Below, in pieces: positions 1 to 9,720 of a DNA stretch of 64,000 bases (position 1 is its first letter; each line of letters starts with the position of its first letter). The DNA is from JACCTU01 sp963700495 (GTDB lineage Bacteria; Actinomycetota; Thermoleophilia; Gaiellales; Gaiellaceae): assembly GCA_963700495.1 (NCBI GenBank), contig CAVOXT010000005.1, forward strand, positions 248,001-312,000, given 5' to 3'. A program made the position numbers and the translations under genes. Below the pieces are notes generated by a model. The model saw only the letters and a program-made list of their open reading frames with translations. It ran no database searches and was not told the origin of the DNA.

Positions 1-19
1 TCACGTGCGGCTCGGGCAT
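1..19 (-). CDS. 5' end of a downstream gene (partial)
   Basis: Six codons of a minus-strand gene that leaves the window. Its ATG shares one base with the stop of the esterase gene (TGATG), the same coupling seen between the other genes of this operon. The visible peptide reads MPEPHV. Nothing can be said about function. Confidence 0.4.
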
Positions 20-735
20 CAGCAGAACCTCGGCAGATGGTGCGCGAGCTGCGAGCGCCACGACGGCCAGTCGTGCGGGTACTCGTTGCCCCAGACGTCG
101 ACCTCGCACCGGATGCCCTTCTCGGCGAGCTGTGCGCCGAATCGCTGCGTGCTCTCGAGCGCGCCCGTCGTGTCCTCCCACTGACCGCTGCCGCAGACGA
201 GCACCAGGGACACCCGCCCACGCAGCCAGTCAAGGTGATCGCCCTCGAGGTTGCTCACGTAGTCCGCCGGATTGTTGAAGTAGACGGCGTCACCGCGCTC
301 GCCCCAGCCTACGGCGGAGACGTCGTAGACCCCGCTCTGGCAGATCGCAAGGGGGAACGCGTCGGCGCGCTTCAAGGCGAAGTTCGCCGCGTGATACGCG
401 CCGAAGCTGACGCCTGTGACAGCGATCTCTCCGCCGGCGGAGTCGGCGTGGATCCACGGCACGACGCGCTCGAGGATCCACGACTCGTAGAGCCCGTGCC
501 GGCGCGCCCGCTCCTCGAGGGGGACGTCGTGCGCCTGCCAGCTCTGCGCGTCGAAGCTGTCGACGCAGTAGAGCTTCAGGCGCCCGGCGTCGAGCAGCGG
601 CGCAAGCGCGTCGACCATCCCTCGCTCCTCGTACTGCCAGCACGGACCCTGCTCCGACGGAAACGCGAGCACGGGACGGCCCCAGTGTCCGTACGCGAGG
701 ACGTTGCCGCCGTCGAGCTGAACCTCGCGCCTCAT
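19..735 (-). CDS. Alpha/beta-hydrolase, esterase D-like
   Basis: Predicted cytoplasmic esterase of the alpha/beta-hydrolase fold, 238 residues. The nucleophile elbow GVSFGA fits GxSxG with Ser as nucleophile, and the C-terminal part has a His in the context EYPHDWPSW, a plausible catalytic His. The ATG at 735 is chosen because it overlaps the stop of the upstream gene as ATGA; a longer in-frame reading is possible but would overlap that gene by over 50 bases. It is the third gene of a minus-strand operon (GNAT, Fes-like esterase, this gene). The substrate is unknown; proteins of this type are often annotated as 'putative esterase'. Confidence 0.8.
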   Translation of the reverse strand: MRREVQLDGGNVLAYGHWGRPVLAFPSEQGPCWQYEERGMVDALAPLLDAGRLKLYCVDSFDAQSWQAHDVPLEERARRHGLYESWILERVVPWIHADSAGGEIAVTGVSFGAYHAANFALKRADAFPLAICQSGVYDVSAVGWGERGDAVYFNNPADYVSNLEGDHLDWLRGRVSLVLVCGSGQWEDTTGALESTQRFGAQLAEKGIRCEVDVWGNEYPHDWPSWRSQLAHHLPRFC

Positions 736-1781
736 CCCCAGAGCCGATCCAGCAGGGCAACGAGGTGCGGATGGAACACGTCGCGCCACGAGACCCAGTT
801 GTGCAGGTCGGGGTGCTCGTGCAGGCGTACGTCGTAGCGCTGGCGGGCGAGGGCGTCGCGGAGCTCGCGGTTGTTCGCGGCGTTCTCCTCGGCGTGACCG
901 CAGGTCATGACGACCGGAATCGGAGCGGGTGCGGCGGTCGCGCGCAGGACGCCGCCGACGAAGCGCGAGATCCGCTCGAACCGTCCGAAGCGCGACTCCT
1001 GCGGGTCGGTCGTCCTCCGGAAGAAGCTGCCCGACTGGAGGAAGAGACCGCCGAACAGATGGCGGTGGAGGCGGTGGGCGTGGAACGCCGCCAGCGCGCC
1101 CAGGCTCGCGCCCATCGCAACGCGCGCGCCGGTGAGGTCCGGCGTCGGGGCGAGCTCGGCCATCCTCGGGACGATCTCGCGCGCGAGCGCGTTCGCGTAG
1201 CGGGTCGACGCCGAGTACGTCTCGTTTCGTCTCCCCGGCGGGCGGAGCAGCGCGGCGCGAAAGGGCCGGAGCTCGAGCTCGGCGACCGCCGAATCGAACA
1301 GGCGTAGGAGCGACGAGTGCTCGGCGTACTCCGGCCCGTCGTGCACGAGGAGGAGCGGCAGCTGTGTGTGCGGATCCGCTCCGTCGGCGGACCAGAGGTC
1401 ACCCGACACCTCGGTGCGCAGGAGCGGGGAGCGAAAGGAGAACGGCTCGAGCGTTCCGGCAGGCGCCTCCTCGTCGTCCAGCCACACAGGCTGCTCGTAG
1501 CGCTCGAACTCGAGCACCGAGCGCTCGCCGAACGGTCCGCCTGCGCGCAGCGGGTTCGCCGGATCGACGAGCCGCTCGATCGTTCCGTCCGCCCGCTCGA
1601 CCTGGAGCTGGTACTCGAGCCTGGCCAGCCCGTTCGGGCGCGGGAGCTGCAGCTCCCAGGTGCGCGTCCGGCCACGCCGCCGGAACTCGAGGGGCGCGCT
1701 GCGCTTGAACGCGTCGCTCAGGAACCGCACCGCCGTGACGTCGGTGCTCGGCGCACGGAACGCCAGCGTCAGCTCGCTCAC
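732..1781 (-). CDS. Enterochelin-esterase-like hydrolase
   Basis: 349-residue protein with the two-part layout of the Fes/IroD family. The N-terminal beta-sandwich (about residues 1-110) resembles the domain before enterochelin esterases, and the C-terminal alpha/beta-hydrolase has the elbow GASLGA and a late His-rich segment (HEHPDLHNW) likely to hold the catalytic His. GTG start at 1781 overlaps the stop of the acetyltransferase gene (GTGA); its own stop overlaps the next start (ATGA). Nearby genes show no siderophore pathway, so enterochelin is probably not the substrate. A general ester or peptide hydrolase is the safer reading. Confidence 0.78.
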   Translation of the reverse strand: MSELTLAFRAPSTDVTAVRFLSDAFKRSAPLEFRRRGRTRTWELQLPRPNGLARLEYQLQVERADGTIERLVDPANPLRAGGPFGERSVLEFERYEQPVWLDDEEAPAGTLEPFSFRSPLLRTEVSGDLWSADGADPHTQLPLLLVHDGPEYAEHSSLLRLFDSAVAELELRPFRAALLRPPGRRNETYSASTRYANALAREIVPRMAELAPTPDLTGARVAMGASLGALAAFHAHRLHRHLFGGLFLQSGSFFRRTTDPQESRFGRFERISRFVGGVLRATAAPAPIPVVMTCGHAEENAANNRELRDALARQRYDVRLHEHPDLHNWVSWRDVFHPHLVALLDRLWG

Positions 1782-2710
1782 ACCCGGAGCACGTAGGTGA
1801 ACCAGCTCTCGTACGGTACGAAGCCGAGTTCGCGGTTGATCTTCAGCATCCCGGCGTTCTCATCGTCATTGGATGTTGACAGCCGTTCGAACCCCTGCTC
1901 GGCGCACCAGCGTACGACCGCGAGCTTGGCGGCGCGCGCGAGGCCGCGGCGCCGGAAGTCGGGCGCCGTCCCGGTCAGCTCGTGCTCCGCGAGCTTTCGA
2001 GCCGGATCGACCTCGAGGAACGAGAGGGCGACGGGACGGTCGCCGTGGAGCACGACGGCGCTGCCGGCACGGCTGAGGTCCGGCTTGCCGAGCGTCTCGT
2101 CGACCCACTCCTCGTAGGTGAGGTTGGCCTCCGGGTGATCGGCGGGCATGTCCTCCGCGGCCGCGGCGTACAGGGCGTGGAGCCCGCGCGGCCGGAGCTC
2201 CGCCTCGGCGAGCGACACGAGGCGGAAGCCGTCGCGCTCAAGCTCCTCGAGCAGCGAGGCGAGGCGCGAGGTGTCGATCGTGCGCGGATCGACCGCCGAG
2301 AAGATCTCCTCCCGCGAGCGCACGAACCGGCGCCGCTCGAGGAAGCCGCAGCCGTCGTCCTCGGTCGCGGGACTGCGGAGCTCGCGCGCGCCGCGGACGA
2401 GCAGGTGGTGTGTCGCGCGGCCGTAGAGCTCGCGACCGATCCCTCGACGGCGGCGGTCCGCTCGCACGAGCACCCAGACGTCGGCCGCGCCTGCCACGTC
2501 CGTTGCCCACGCGAACTCCGCCTCCGCCCACCCGACGACCTCGTCACCGTCACGCGCGACCCAGGTGCGGCGATGGGCCCGCTCAGGCCGTGAGCGGACC
2601 TCGTGGTCGAGCCCGGCGGGGGTCGCCAGCCAGGGGGATCCTCCCGACAGCAGCGCAGCTGCGCCGACGGCGTCGCGCGACTCGTACTCCCTGATCACGG
2701 GCGCGAGCAT
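1778..2710 (-). CDS. Tandem GNAT-fold N-acetyltransferase
   Basis: 310 residues holding two GNAT domains. The first (about residues 1-150) has the acetyl-CoA loop RADRRRRGIGRELYG; the second (about 165-310) has APDFRRRGLARAAKLA followed by the typical 'N.M..N..LGF' end (ENAGMLKINRELGF). The second domain is usually the better conserved one in such duplicated proteins. ATG at 2710 is chosen because it gives a complete first domain and keeps clear of the divergent cinA-like gene. First gene of a three-gene minus operon. Acceptor substrate unknown. Confidence 0.82.
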   Translation of the reverse strand: MLAPVIREYESRDAVGAAALLSGGSPWLATPAGLDHEVRSRPERAHRRTWVARDGDEVVGWAEAEFAWATDVAGAADVWVLVRADRRRRGIGRELYGRATHHLLVRGARELRSPATEDDGCGFLERRRFVRSREEIFSAVDPRTIDTSRLASLLEELERDGFRLVSLAEAELRPRGLHALYAAAAEDMPADHPEANLTYEEWVDETLGKPDLSRAGSAVVLHGDRPVALSFLEVDPARKLAEHELTGTAPDFRRRGLARAAKLAVVRWCAEQGFERLSTSNDDENAGMLKINRELGFVPYESWFTYVLRV

Positions 2711-2715
2711 AGGCT
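2710..2715 (+). promoter_or_regulatory. -10 box of cinA-like gene (leaderless)
   Basis: TAGGCT ends 7 bases before the GTG at 2723, so transcription should begin at or next to the start codon. The same spacing recurs throughout the window. Confidence 0.5.
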
Positions 2716-2722
2716 TCGCGGC

Positions 2723-3424
2723 GTGTCGACCGCCGCGATCCTGACGATCGGCAACGAGATCGTCTCCGGCGACGTCGTGAACACGAACGCGTCGTGGCTC
2801 GCGCAGCGGCTCGAGGTACTCGGCGCGAAGGTGAGGCTCGTGGCCGCACTGCCCGACGAGATCGACGAGATCGCGCAGTTCGTGCGCGAGTGTGCGCCGG
2901 GAGTCGACTTCCTGCTCGTCACCGGCGGCCTCGGCGGCACACCCGACGATCTCACGCGCGAGGCGCTCGCGGCCGCGTTTCACCTCCAGCAGGAGGAGAT
3001 CCCGGCGCTCGCAGACGAGCTGCGCGCGCGCTTCACCCGCGATCCGGAGTACGCGGCGCGCTGGGCGCTCCTCCCGGCCGGCAGCCGCCCGCTCGCGAAT
3101 CCGCGTGGAGGCGCGCCCGGATTCGTCGTCGAGAACGTCTACGTCCTCCCGGGCCTGCCCGCGGAGATGGAGGCGATGTTCGACGCGATCGCCGAGGAGT
3201 TCCGCGGAGACCCGCCGATCGCGTCGTGGCGCCGTACGTATCGCACGCGCGAGAGCGAGATCGTCGGACTGCTCGCCGAGGCGACGGATCGGTGGCCCGA
3301 CGTCCTCGTCGGCTCGTATCCGCGCTTCGCCGCCTCGGGGCCGGAGGTGGAGGTCGTCCTCAAGTCGCGCGACGAGCGGGCGCTTGCCGACGCGGTCGGC
3401 TTCGTCGAAGCGGGGCTCGGCTAG
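2723..3424 (+). CDS. CinA-type molybdopterin-binding domain protein
   Basis: 233-residue protein matching the N-terminal MoCF-biosynthesis-like domain of CinA (COG1058): it opens with AAILTIGNEIVSGDVVNTN and has the nucleotide-binding signature VTGGLGGTPDDLTREA. In bifunctional CinA this domain hydrolyses ADP-ribose, and a C-terminal domain deamidates NMN; that second domain is absent here, so only the pyrophosphatase-like part is present. Start GTG 2723 is preferred over longer readings because it begins directly at the first beta strand and lies 7 bases after a TAGGCT box. Ends convergently with the cupin gene, sharing CTAG. Confidence 0.85.
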   Translation: MSTAAILTIGNEIVSGDVVNTNASWLAQRLEVLGAKVRLVAALPDEIDEIAQFVRECAPGVDFLLVTGGLGGTPDDLTREALAAAFHLQQEEIPALADELRARFTRDPEYAARWALLPAGSRPLANPRGGAPGFVVENVYVLPGLPAEMEAMFDAIAEEFRGDPPIASWRRTYRTRESEIVGLLAEATDRWPDVLVGSYPRFAASGPEVEVVLKSRDERALADAVGFVEAGLG

Positions 3425-3828
3425 CCTGACTCCGGCAAGCCCTGGGAGAGCGCCTGGCGGCGTTCGAGGTCGGCAAGGTCGACGAGCTGCCCGTCGCGGC
3501 CGACGTACCCGTCCTTGCCCCCGACGACGACCACGACGAGCTCCTCAGTGTCCGAAGCGTTCGACCACTTCCGCGGTGTCGTCGACTCGACATGACAGAA
3601 CCCGCCGGCGCCGAGCTCGTGGACCTCGCCGTCGATCTCGAAACGCGCGGTGCCCCGGTGCACGAAGTAGAGCTCGTCCTGCTGGTCGTGGAAATGCGGG
3701 AAGCCTTCGTACCCGGGCGGCAGAACGATCGCGTTGACGCCGAACGCTGTCACACCGAGCGCCTTCCGCACCTTGCGGAAGCCGTAGCCGTCGCCGAGCT
3801 CGTCGAGCGTCGCGAATCCGTAGCCCAT
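3421..3828 (-). CDS. Cupin-domain protein
   Basis: 135-residue single-domain cupin. Motif 1 is visible as FPHFHDQQDELYFVHRG (two His and Glu as metal ligands), motif 2 as ELGAGGFCHVES, where the final His is the expected fourth ligand. ATG 3828 overlaps the stop of the upstream cupin as TGATG, so the two cupins are co-translated. They may act as a pair on one pathway or form a heteromer; nothing nearby shows the substrate. Confidence 0.8.
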   Translation of the reverse strand: MGYGFATLDELGDGYGFRKVRKALGVTAFGVNAIVLPPGYEGFPHFHDQQDELYFVHRGTARFEIDGEVHELGAGGFCHVESTTPRKWSNASDTEELVVVVVGGKDGYVGRDGQLVDLADLERRQALSQGLPESG

Positions 3829-4211
3829 CAGTGCCCGCCTTCCTCGGCCTCTGCATCGGCCTTCGTGTGGTGGACGGTTCCCGGCGCGTGGTCGGCGGGC
3901 GCGTAGATCGTCCACAGCCTGAGCGGGCCCGATCCCTTGTTGACGAAGTTGTGCCGCGTTCCGGCCGGGACGAGGACGATGTGACCGGCGCGCACCGGCG
4001 AAGACTCGCCTGCGACGATCGCCTCCGCCTCACCCTCGACGAAGCCGAGCCACTGGTCGTTCTCCTCGTGCACCTCTTCGCCGATGTCCTCGCCCACGGG
4101 GATCGTCATCAGCACGATCTGGCTGCGCTCGGTCGTCCTGACCTCTCGGCGGAAGTCGTCGCTCTGCCGTGCCAGCGCCTCGATCTCGAGCACCGGATTG
4201 CCGTCGGTCAT
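3828..4211 (-). CDS. Cupin-domain protein
   Basis: 127-residue cupin. Motif 1 region reads VHEENDQWLGFVEGEAE, lacking the usual HxH pair (VHEEND), while motif 2 VRAGHIVLVPAGTRHNF keeps a His. Metal binding may therefore be reduced relative to its neighbour. ATG 4211 is chosen over the upstream ATG because a strong GGGAGGAGG ribosome site precedes it at normal spacing. First of a two-cupin minus-strand operon, divergent from the helicase gene. Confidence 0.8.
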   Translation of the reverse strand: MTDGNPVLEIEALARQSDDFRREVRTTERSQIVLMTIPVGEDIGEEVHEENDQWLGFVEGEAEAIVAGESSPVRAGHIVLVPAGTRHNFVNKGSGPLRLWTIYAPADHAPGTVHHTKADAEAEEGGH

Positions 4212-4229
4212 GGCCGCCTCCTCCCTCGC

Positions 4230-4235
4230 TAGCAT
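4230..4235 (+). promoter_or_regulatory. -10 box of pcrA/uvrD gene (leaderless)
   Basis: TAGCAT, 7 bases before GTG 4243. It supports that start over upstream in-frame codons that would overlap the divergent cupin gene. Confidence 0.5.
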
Positions 4236-4242
4236 CGCCGGA

Positions 4243-6394
4243 GTGCCGGTCGTCTCGCCGGAAACCTATCTCGCCGGCCTGAACACGGCCCAGCGAGACG
4301 CGGTCCTTCTGACCGAGGGGCCTGTTCTCGTGATCGCCGGAGCGGGCTCGGGCAAGACCCGCGTGCTCACGCACCGGGTCGCGCACCTGATCGGCGCGGT
4401 CGGCGCGAAGTCGAACGAGATCCTCGCGATCACCTTCACGAACAGGGCCGCCGACGAGATGCGCGCGCGGCTCTGGGACCTGCTGGGGGACGATGCGCGC
4501 GGGCTCTGGAACCTCACCTTCCACGCGGCGTGCGGGCGGATTCTGCGGCGAGAGGCGCCGAGGCTCGGCTACCGGACGAACTTCACGATCTACGACCAGG
4601 CCGACCAGGTGCGCCTGGTCAAGAACTGCCTCGAGGAGCTCGAGCGCGACACGAAGCGCTTCGTCCCGCGCGGGATCCACGCGCAGATCTCCAACGCGAA
4701 GAACGAGCTCGTCTCGCCCGACGACTATCGCGCGCGGGTCGCCTCGTTCTACGACCAGACGGTCGCCGACGTCTACGACCTCTACCAGCGCCGCCTGCAC
4801 GCGTCGAACGCCGTCGACTTCGACGACATGCTGATGCTCACGGTCGACGTCCTCGAGCGCTTCCCCGAGGCGCGCACCGAAGTGGCAGAAGGCGTTCCGC
4901 TACATCCTCGTCGACGAGTACCAGGACACGAACCACGCGCAGTACCGGCTCCTGCAGCTCCTGGCGCAGAAGCACCTGAACGTGTTCGCGGTGGGAGACC
5001 CCGACCAGGCGATCTACTCGTTCCGGGGCGCCGACATCCGGAACATCATGGAGTTCGAGCGCGACTTTCCCGGCACGCGCACGATCGCGCTCGAGCAGAA
5101 CTACCGCTCGACGAACGCGATCCTCGACGCCGCCAACGCGATGATCGCGAACAACACCGAGCGCAAGCCGAAGAACCTCTGGTCCGAGCTCGGCATCGGC
5201 GATCCGGTGCGCGTGGTCGAGCTCGAGGACGAGCACGCGGAGGCGCGCTTCGTCGCGGCCGAGATCGCACGCCTCGTCGACGAGGGCTTCAACGGCGACG
5301 AGATCGCGGTGTTCTACCGGACGAACGCGCAGTCGCGCGTGCTCGAGGACGTGCTCGTCCGCCAGGGCGTCCCGTACCAGGTGATCGGCGGCCCGCGCTT
5401 CTACGAGCGGGCCGAGGTCAAGGACCTGATCGCGTACCTCCAGGTTCTCGACAACCCGTCCGACAACGTCAGCCTGCTGCGGATCGCGAACCGGCCCCGC
5501 CGCGGGATCGGCGACACGTCGCTCGCGCGGCTCCAGACCTTCGCCAACGGCCGCGGGATCTCGCTCTGGGCCGCGCTCGAGTTTCCCGAGGAGGCGGGCC
5601 TCGCGGCGGCTTCGACCCGCGCGGTGACAGGCTTCCGGACGATGATCCGCTCGCTCCAGTCCGATCTCGACCGCCCGGTTGCGGACATCGTCGAGGACGT
5701 GTTCCAGCGCTCGGGCTACCTCGAGTCGCTCGAGGCCGAACGCACCGTCGAGGCGCAGGGCCGCAAGGAGAACCTCCAGGAGCTCGTCGGTGTCGCGCGC
5801 GAATACCAGGAGCAGGCGGACGATCCGTCGCTCTCGTCGTTCCTGCAGGAGATCTCGCTCTACTCCGACCAGGACGCGATCAGGGGCGAGGGCTCGCTCG
5901 TCACGCTGATGACGCTCCACAACGCGAAGGGCCTCGAGTTCCGCAGCGTGTTCATGATCGGGATGGAGGAGGGGATCTTCCCGCACGCGCGCTCGATCGA
6001 GGAGCAGTCGCTCGAGGAGGAGCGGCGGCTCGCGTACGTCGGGCTCACGCGCGCGCAGGAGCGGCTGACGCTGCTGCACGCGGCGTCGCGCGCGCTCTAC
6101 GGCGGGCGGAACTACAACATGCCCTCGCGCTTCCTCGACGAGCTCCCCAGCGAGCAGGTCGAGCGCGAGCGGCTCACCCCGACGTCGTGGACGGCTCGCT
6201 CGCCCGCGCCCGAGATCGCCCCGCGCACGAACGTCCCCACGCTCTCGACCGGCGACTCCGTGCGGCACGGCACGCTCGGTGAGGGGGTCGTGACACGCAT
6301 CGAGGCGGGCGGCGTGGTCACGGTGCGCTTCGCCGACGACGGAAGCGAGCGCCGGCTCGTCCTGGACTACGCACCCCTCGAGAAGATCGCGTAG
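4243..6394 (+). CDS. pcrA: ATP-dependent DNA helicase PcrA/UvrD (frame break)
   Basis: Superfamily 1A 3'-5' DNA helicase acting in excision repair and replication restart, about 717 codons. In order: Q motif region LNTAQRDAV, Walker A AGAGSGKT, motif II VDEYQDTN, QAIYSFRGAD (motif III), LHNAKGLEF (motif V), YVGLTRAQERL (motif VI), and a C-terminal Tudor-like module starting GDSVRHGTLGEGVV, as in actinobacterial PcrA. The reading frame shifts by +1 near 4875-4881, just before motif II; the total length is one base over a multiple of three, fitting one extra base. All motifs are otherwise intact, so a sequencing error is more likely than a pseudogene. The stop overlaps the next GTG (TAGTG). Confidence 0.9.
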
Positions 6395-7602
6395 TGACCA
6401 TCGAGATCCGTCAACCGGCGGCGGACGAGCTTCGCGCCGCGATGGACGCGGCCGAGGTCGCGTTCGGCTCGGCGATGGACGACGCAGACTGGGAGCGCGA
6501 GCGCGTGTCGCTCCCCGCCGAACGCGCGACCGCGGCCTTCGACGACGGCCGCGCCGTCGGACTGGCCGGCGCCTACGAGTTCGACCTGACGATCCCCGGT
6601 GGGTCGCTGCCCTGCGCCGGCGTCACGTACGTCGGCGTCATGCCGACACACCGCCGCCGCGGCGTCCTGCGCGGGCTCATGACGCGCCAGCTCGCCGATG
6701 CCCGCTCGTGGGGAGAGCCGATCGCGGCGCTCTGGGCGTCCGAGGCGTCGATCTACGGCCGATTCGGCTACGGCGTGGCGGCACCCAGCATGCGGATCGA
6801 GGGCGACAGCCCGCGGTTCGCGTTTCGCGACGATCCGGGGTCGGTGGGTGCGTGGCGGCTCGCGGGAACGGACGAGGCATTCGACCTCTGCCGGCCGCTC
6901 TACGAGCGGGTTCGCCTCGAACGCCCGGGGATGCTGTCGCGCAGCGAGCACTGGTGGCGCGAGCACCGCCTTGCCGACCCCGAGAAGTGGCGGCGCGGCG
7001 CGAGCCAGAAGTTCTACGCCTTCCTCGAGCTTGACGGAGAGGTCGCGGCGTACGCGGTCTACCGGATCAAGGAAGAGTGGGAGCGCGGCTTCCCGAAAGG
7101 GATCATCCGCGTGCTCGAGTCGTTCGCGACGAGTCCCACGGCAGAGCGCGAGGTGTGGAGGTACCTCGCCGGGATCGACCTGACAACGGTTGTCGACGTG
7201 TTCAGCTTCGATCCCGCGTCGCCGCTCTTCCTCATGCTCCGCGATCCACGCGCGCTGCACGCGCGCGTCGGCGACGGCATGTGGCTCCGGCTCGTCGACG
7301 TCGAGGCAGCGCTTCGCGCGCGCTCCTACCGTGACGGCGAGCCGGTCGTGCTGGGGGTGGGCGACGAGCTGTGCCCCTGGAACGAAGGTCGCTACCGCGT
7401 CGGGGCTCAGGTCGAGCGAACCGACGACGAGCCCGATCTCGAGCTCGACGTCGCCGATCTCGCGAGCGTCTACCTCGGCGCGTTCGACTTCGTGCGGCTC
7501 GCGAACGCACAGCGAGTTCGCGAGTTGCGGCCCGGCGCGGTCGAGCGCGCGTCCGAGCTCTTCCGCACCGCGCTCCCGCCCTTCTGCCCGGAAGTGTTCT
7601 GA
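6394..7602 (+). CDS. Eis-like GNAT acetyltransferase, copy 1
   Basis: 402 residues with the Eis layout: an N-terminal GNAT domain with acetyl-CoA loop PTHRRRGVLRGLM (about residues 88-100) and the diagnostic segment ALWASEASIYGRFGYG, a second degenerate GNAT domain, and a C-terminal SCP2-like domain. Mycobacterial Eis acetylates multiple amines of aminoglycosides and proteins; the acceptor here is unknown. Start GTG 6394 overlaps the helicase stop. The next gene is a paralogue in the same frame order, so this is a tandem duplication. Confidence 0.85.
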   Translation: MTIEIRQPAADELRAAMDAAEVAFGSAMDDADWERERVSLPAERATAAFDDGRAVGLAGAYEFDLTIPGGSLPCAGVTYVGVMPTHRRRGVLRGLMTRQLADARSWGEPIAALWASEASIYGRFGYGVAAPSMRIEGDSPRFAFRDDPGSVGAWRLAGTDEAFDLCRPLYERVRLERPGMLSRSEHWWREHRLADPEKWRRGASQKFYAFLELDGEVAAYAVYRIKEEWERGFPKGIIRVLESFATSPTAEREVWRYLAGIDLTTVVDVFSFDPASPLFLMLRDPRALHARVGDGMWLRLVDVEAALRARSYRDGEPVVLGVGDELCPWNEGRYRVGAQVERTDDEPDLELDVADLASVYLGAFDFVRLANAQRVRELRPGAVERASELFRTALPPFCPEVF

Positions 7603-8817
7603 GTGTTCGACGTCCGCCCGACCGAGAATCTCGACGACTTCGAGGAGGCATTCCTCGCGATCGGCCAGTACTTCAACGCCGAGCCCGAGCGCGAGCGAAC
7701 CGAGCGGTTCACCCAGCTGATGCCGCTCGAACGGATGCACGCCGCGCGCGAGAACGGGCAGATCGTCGGCGGCGCGGGTGTCTTCCCGTTCGAGCTCTCG
7801 ATCCCGGGCGGCAGCATCCGATGTGCCGGTGTGACCGTGGTCGGCGTTCATCCGACGCACAGGCGACGCGGCGTCCTGCGCGCGATGATGCGGGCCCAGC
7901 TCGACGACGTCCACGCGCGCGGTGAGCCGGTCGCTGCGCTGTGGGCCTCCGAGGAGACGATCTACGGACGCTTCGGCTACGGGATGGCGTCGGTGTGCGG
8001 CGACGCGACGATCGCCCGCGAGCACGGCGAGTACGCGTTCCCGTTCGAGTCTCGCGGGACGGTTCGCTTCCTCGATGCGGACGAGGCCCTCGAGTTGCTC
8101 CCTCAGGTCTGGGAGCGCGCGTTCAAGCGGACCCCAGGGATGATCCGGCGGCCGGGGCCGTGGTGGAAGAACCGCACCATTGCCGACCCGCTCGACCGGC
8201 GTGACGGCGGCGGGCCGAAGCGCTTCGCGCTGCTCGACCTCGACGGTGAGCCGCAGGCCTACGCGATCTACCGCCACAACCCCGCGTGGGAGGACGGCTC
8301 GTCCGCGGCGAGGCTCGGCGTGATCGAGGTCATCGCGGCGACCCCGCGCGCGACCGCTGAGATGTGGCGTTTCGTCCTCGACATCGACTGGCAGGCGACG
8401 ATCGCGGCACAGCTCCTGCCGCCCGATCACCCGCTCTTCTTCCTGCTCGCGAAGCCGCGTCGGCTGAAGCTCCGCCTCGCCGACGGGATCTGGATTCGCC
8501 TCGTGGACGTGGGGCAGGCACTCTCGGCCCGCTCGTACGCCGCCGAGGGCGACGTCGTCTTCGAGGTCGCCGATTCCTTCTGTCCGTGGAACGAGGGGCG
8601 TTGGACGCTCTCGGGCGGCTCGTGCGCGCGCACGGACGACGAGCCGGACCTGCGCTGCGACGTGAGCGTGCTCGGCTCGGTCTATCTCGGCGGCTTCACG
8701 TTCGCAGAGCTCGAGCGCGGCCTTCGCGTGGAGGAGCTTCGGCCGGGGGCGGTCGACCGCGCGGACGCGATCTTCCGCCGGACCACCGTGCGCCCCTGGT
8801 GCCCCGAGATCTTCTGA
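7603..8817 (+). CDS. Eis-like GNAT acetyltransferase, copy 2
   Basis: 404 residues, paralogue of the preceding gene with the same three-domain layout: acetyl-CoA loop PTHRRRGVLRAMM, segment ALWASEETIYGRFGYG, and a closely similar C-terminal end (WCPEIF versus FCPEVF). GTG 7603 directly follows the upstream TGA with no spacer, so translation is probably coupled. Divergence is spread over the whole length, suggesting an old duplication with possible difference in acceptor choice. Confidence 0.85.
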   Translation: MFDVRPTENLDDFEEAFLAIGQYFNAEPERERTERFTQLMPLERMHAARENGQIVGGAGVFPFELSIPGGSIRCAGVTVVGVHPTHRRRGVLRAMMRAQLDDVHARGEPVAALWASEETIYGRFGYGMASVCGDATIAREHGEYAFPFESRGTVRFLDADEALELLPQVWERAFKRTPGMIRRPGPWWKNRTIADPLDRRDGGGPKRFALLDLDGEPQAYAIYRHNPAWEDGSSAARLGVIEVIAATPRATAEMWRFVLDIDWQATIAAQLLPPDHPLFFLLAKPRRLKLRLADGIWIRLVDVGQALSARSYAAEGDVVFEVADSFCPWNEGRWTLSGGSCARTDDEPDLRCDVSVLGSVYLGGFTFAELERGLRVEELRPGAVDRADAIFRRTTVRPWCPEIF

Positions 8818-8820
8818 GCG

Positions 8821-9720
8821 CTACCGAGCGGGAGCCCAGTCCGGATCGCTTGCATTGGTGATCGCGCCGATGCGCAGCCAATGGGCCGCCGACCCGTCGC
8901 TCCGCATGACGTAGAGCCCGGCGTTCTCCACACGTCCGCTGAAGAAGGCGATCTGCTTGCCGTCCGGCGACCACGCGAACAGTCCGTCCCCGACGGACGT
9001 GACAAACCGCTGCCCGCTGCCGTCCGCGTTCATCACGACGAGGTCGTTGACCGTCGTCTGGAACGCGATGCGCTTCCCGTCCGGTGTCCAGGCCGGCGAG
9101 AGCTCCGGCGAAGGTGTGCGGGTGAGCCGGCGCACGTTGCTTCCGTCGGCCTGCATCACGTAGATGTCGTAGAACCCGTTCCGTTCGCTCGTGAACGCGA
9201 TCTGCTTGCCGTCCGGCGACCAGGCCGGGTTACCGTCGTCGCCGGGCGTGTTCGTCAGGCGTCGCACGCTGCTTCCGTCGGCGTGCATGACGTAGATGTC
9301 CGTCTTGTTCGCAAAGGGGTTCTGGTCGTCCTGCCAGCGGACGAAGACGATCTGCTTGCCGTCCGGAGACCAGTCCGGCCGCTCGCTCCGGCGAGACGTC
9401 GTCGTCAGGCGGCGTGCACCCGTCCCGTCGGCCCGGACGACCCAGATCTGTGCGCAGTCCTCATGCGGGCGCGTGCAGCCGGCGTTCGTCCAGCGCTTGA
9501 AAGCGATCTGTTTCCCGTCCGGCGACCAGGTCGGCTCGGCGTCACCTTCCCTGCGGGTCACCTGCCGAAGGTCGCTGCCGTCGGGGTTGACGGTGAACAC
9601 GTGGCGGGCGCCGTCGGCCTGCAAGGCGGTGAACACGATCGCACCCGGCGAAGGCCCGCTCGATCCGCACCCGCCGAGGCCGAGCGCGCAGGCGGTCGCG
9701 ATCCAGGGGGTCAGCCGCAC
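8821..9720 (-). CDS. TolB/PD40 beta-propeller lipoprotein
   Basis: 299 residues. The N-terminus from GTG 9720 is a lipoprotein signal with lipobox LGGC followed by GSSGPSP, so the protein is probably anchored to the outer face of the membrane. The rest is WD40-like (PD40) blades: WSPDGKQIAF or close variants recur at least five times, separated by DIYVMHADGS-type strands. Such propellers resemble TolB and often bind partner proteins or peptides. A longer start is possible upstream but would disrupt the signal peptide. Convergent with the Eis-like gene, 3 bases apart. Confidence 0.82.
   Translation of the reverse strand: MRLTPWIATACALGLGGCGSSGPSPGAIVFTALQADGARHVFTVNPDGSDLRQVTRREGDAEPTWSPDGKQIAFKRWTNAGCTRPHEDCAQIWVVRADGTGARRLTTTSRRSERPDWSPDGKQIVFVRWQDDQNPFANKTDIYVMHADGSSVRRLTNTPGDDGNPAWSPDGKQIAFTSERNGFYDIYVMQADGSNVRRLTRTPSPELSPAWTPDGKRIAFQTTVNDLVVMNADGSGQRFVTSVGDGLFAWSPDGKQIAFFSGRVENAGLYVMRSDGSAAHWLRIGAITNASDPDWAPAR

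Noticed and set aside
4875..4890. Programmed frameshift in pcrA
   Set aside because: No slippery heptamer or downstream structure, and similar +1 shifts occur in many unrelated genes, so sequence error is simpler.
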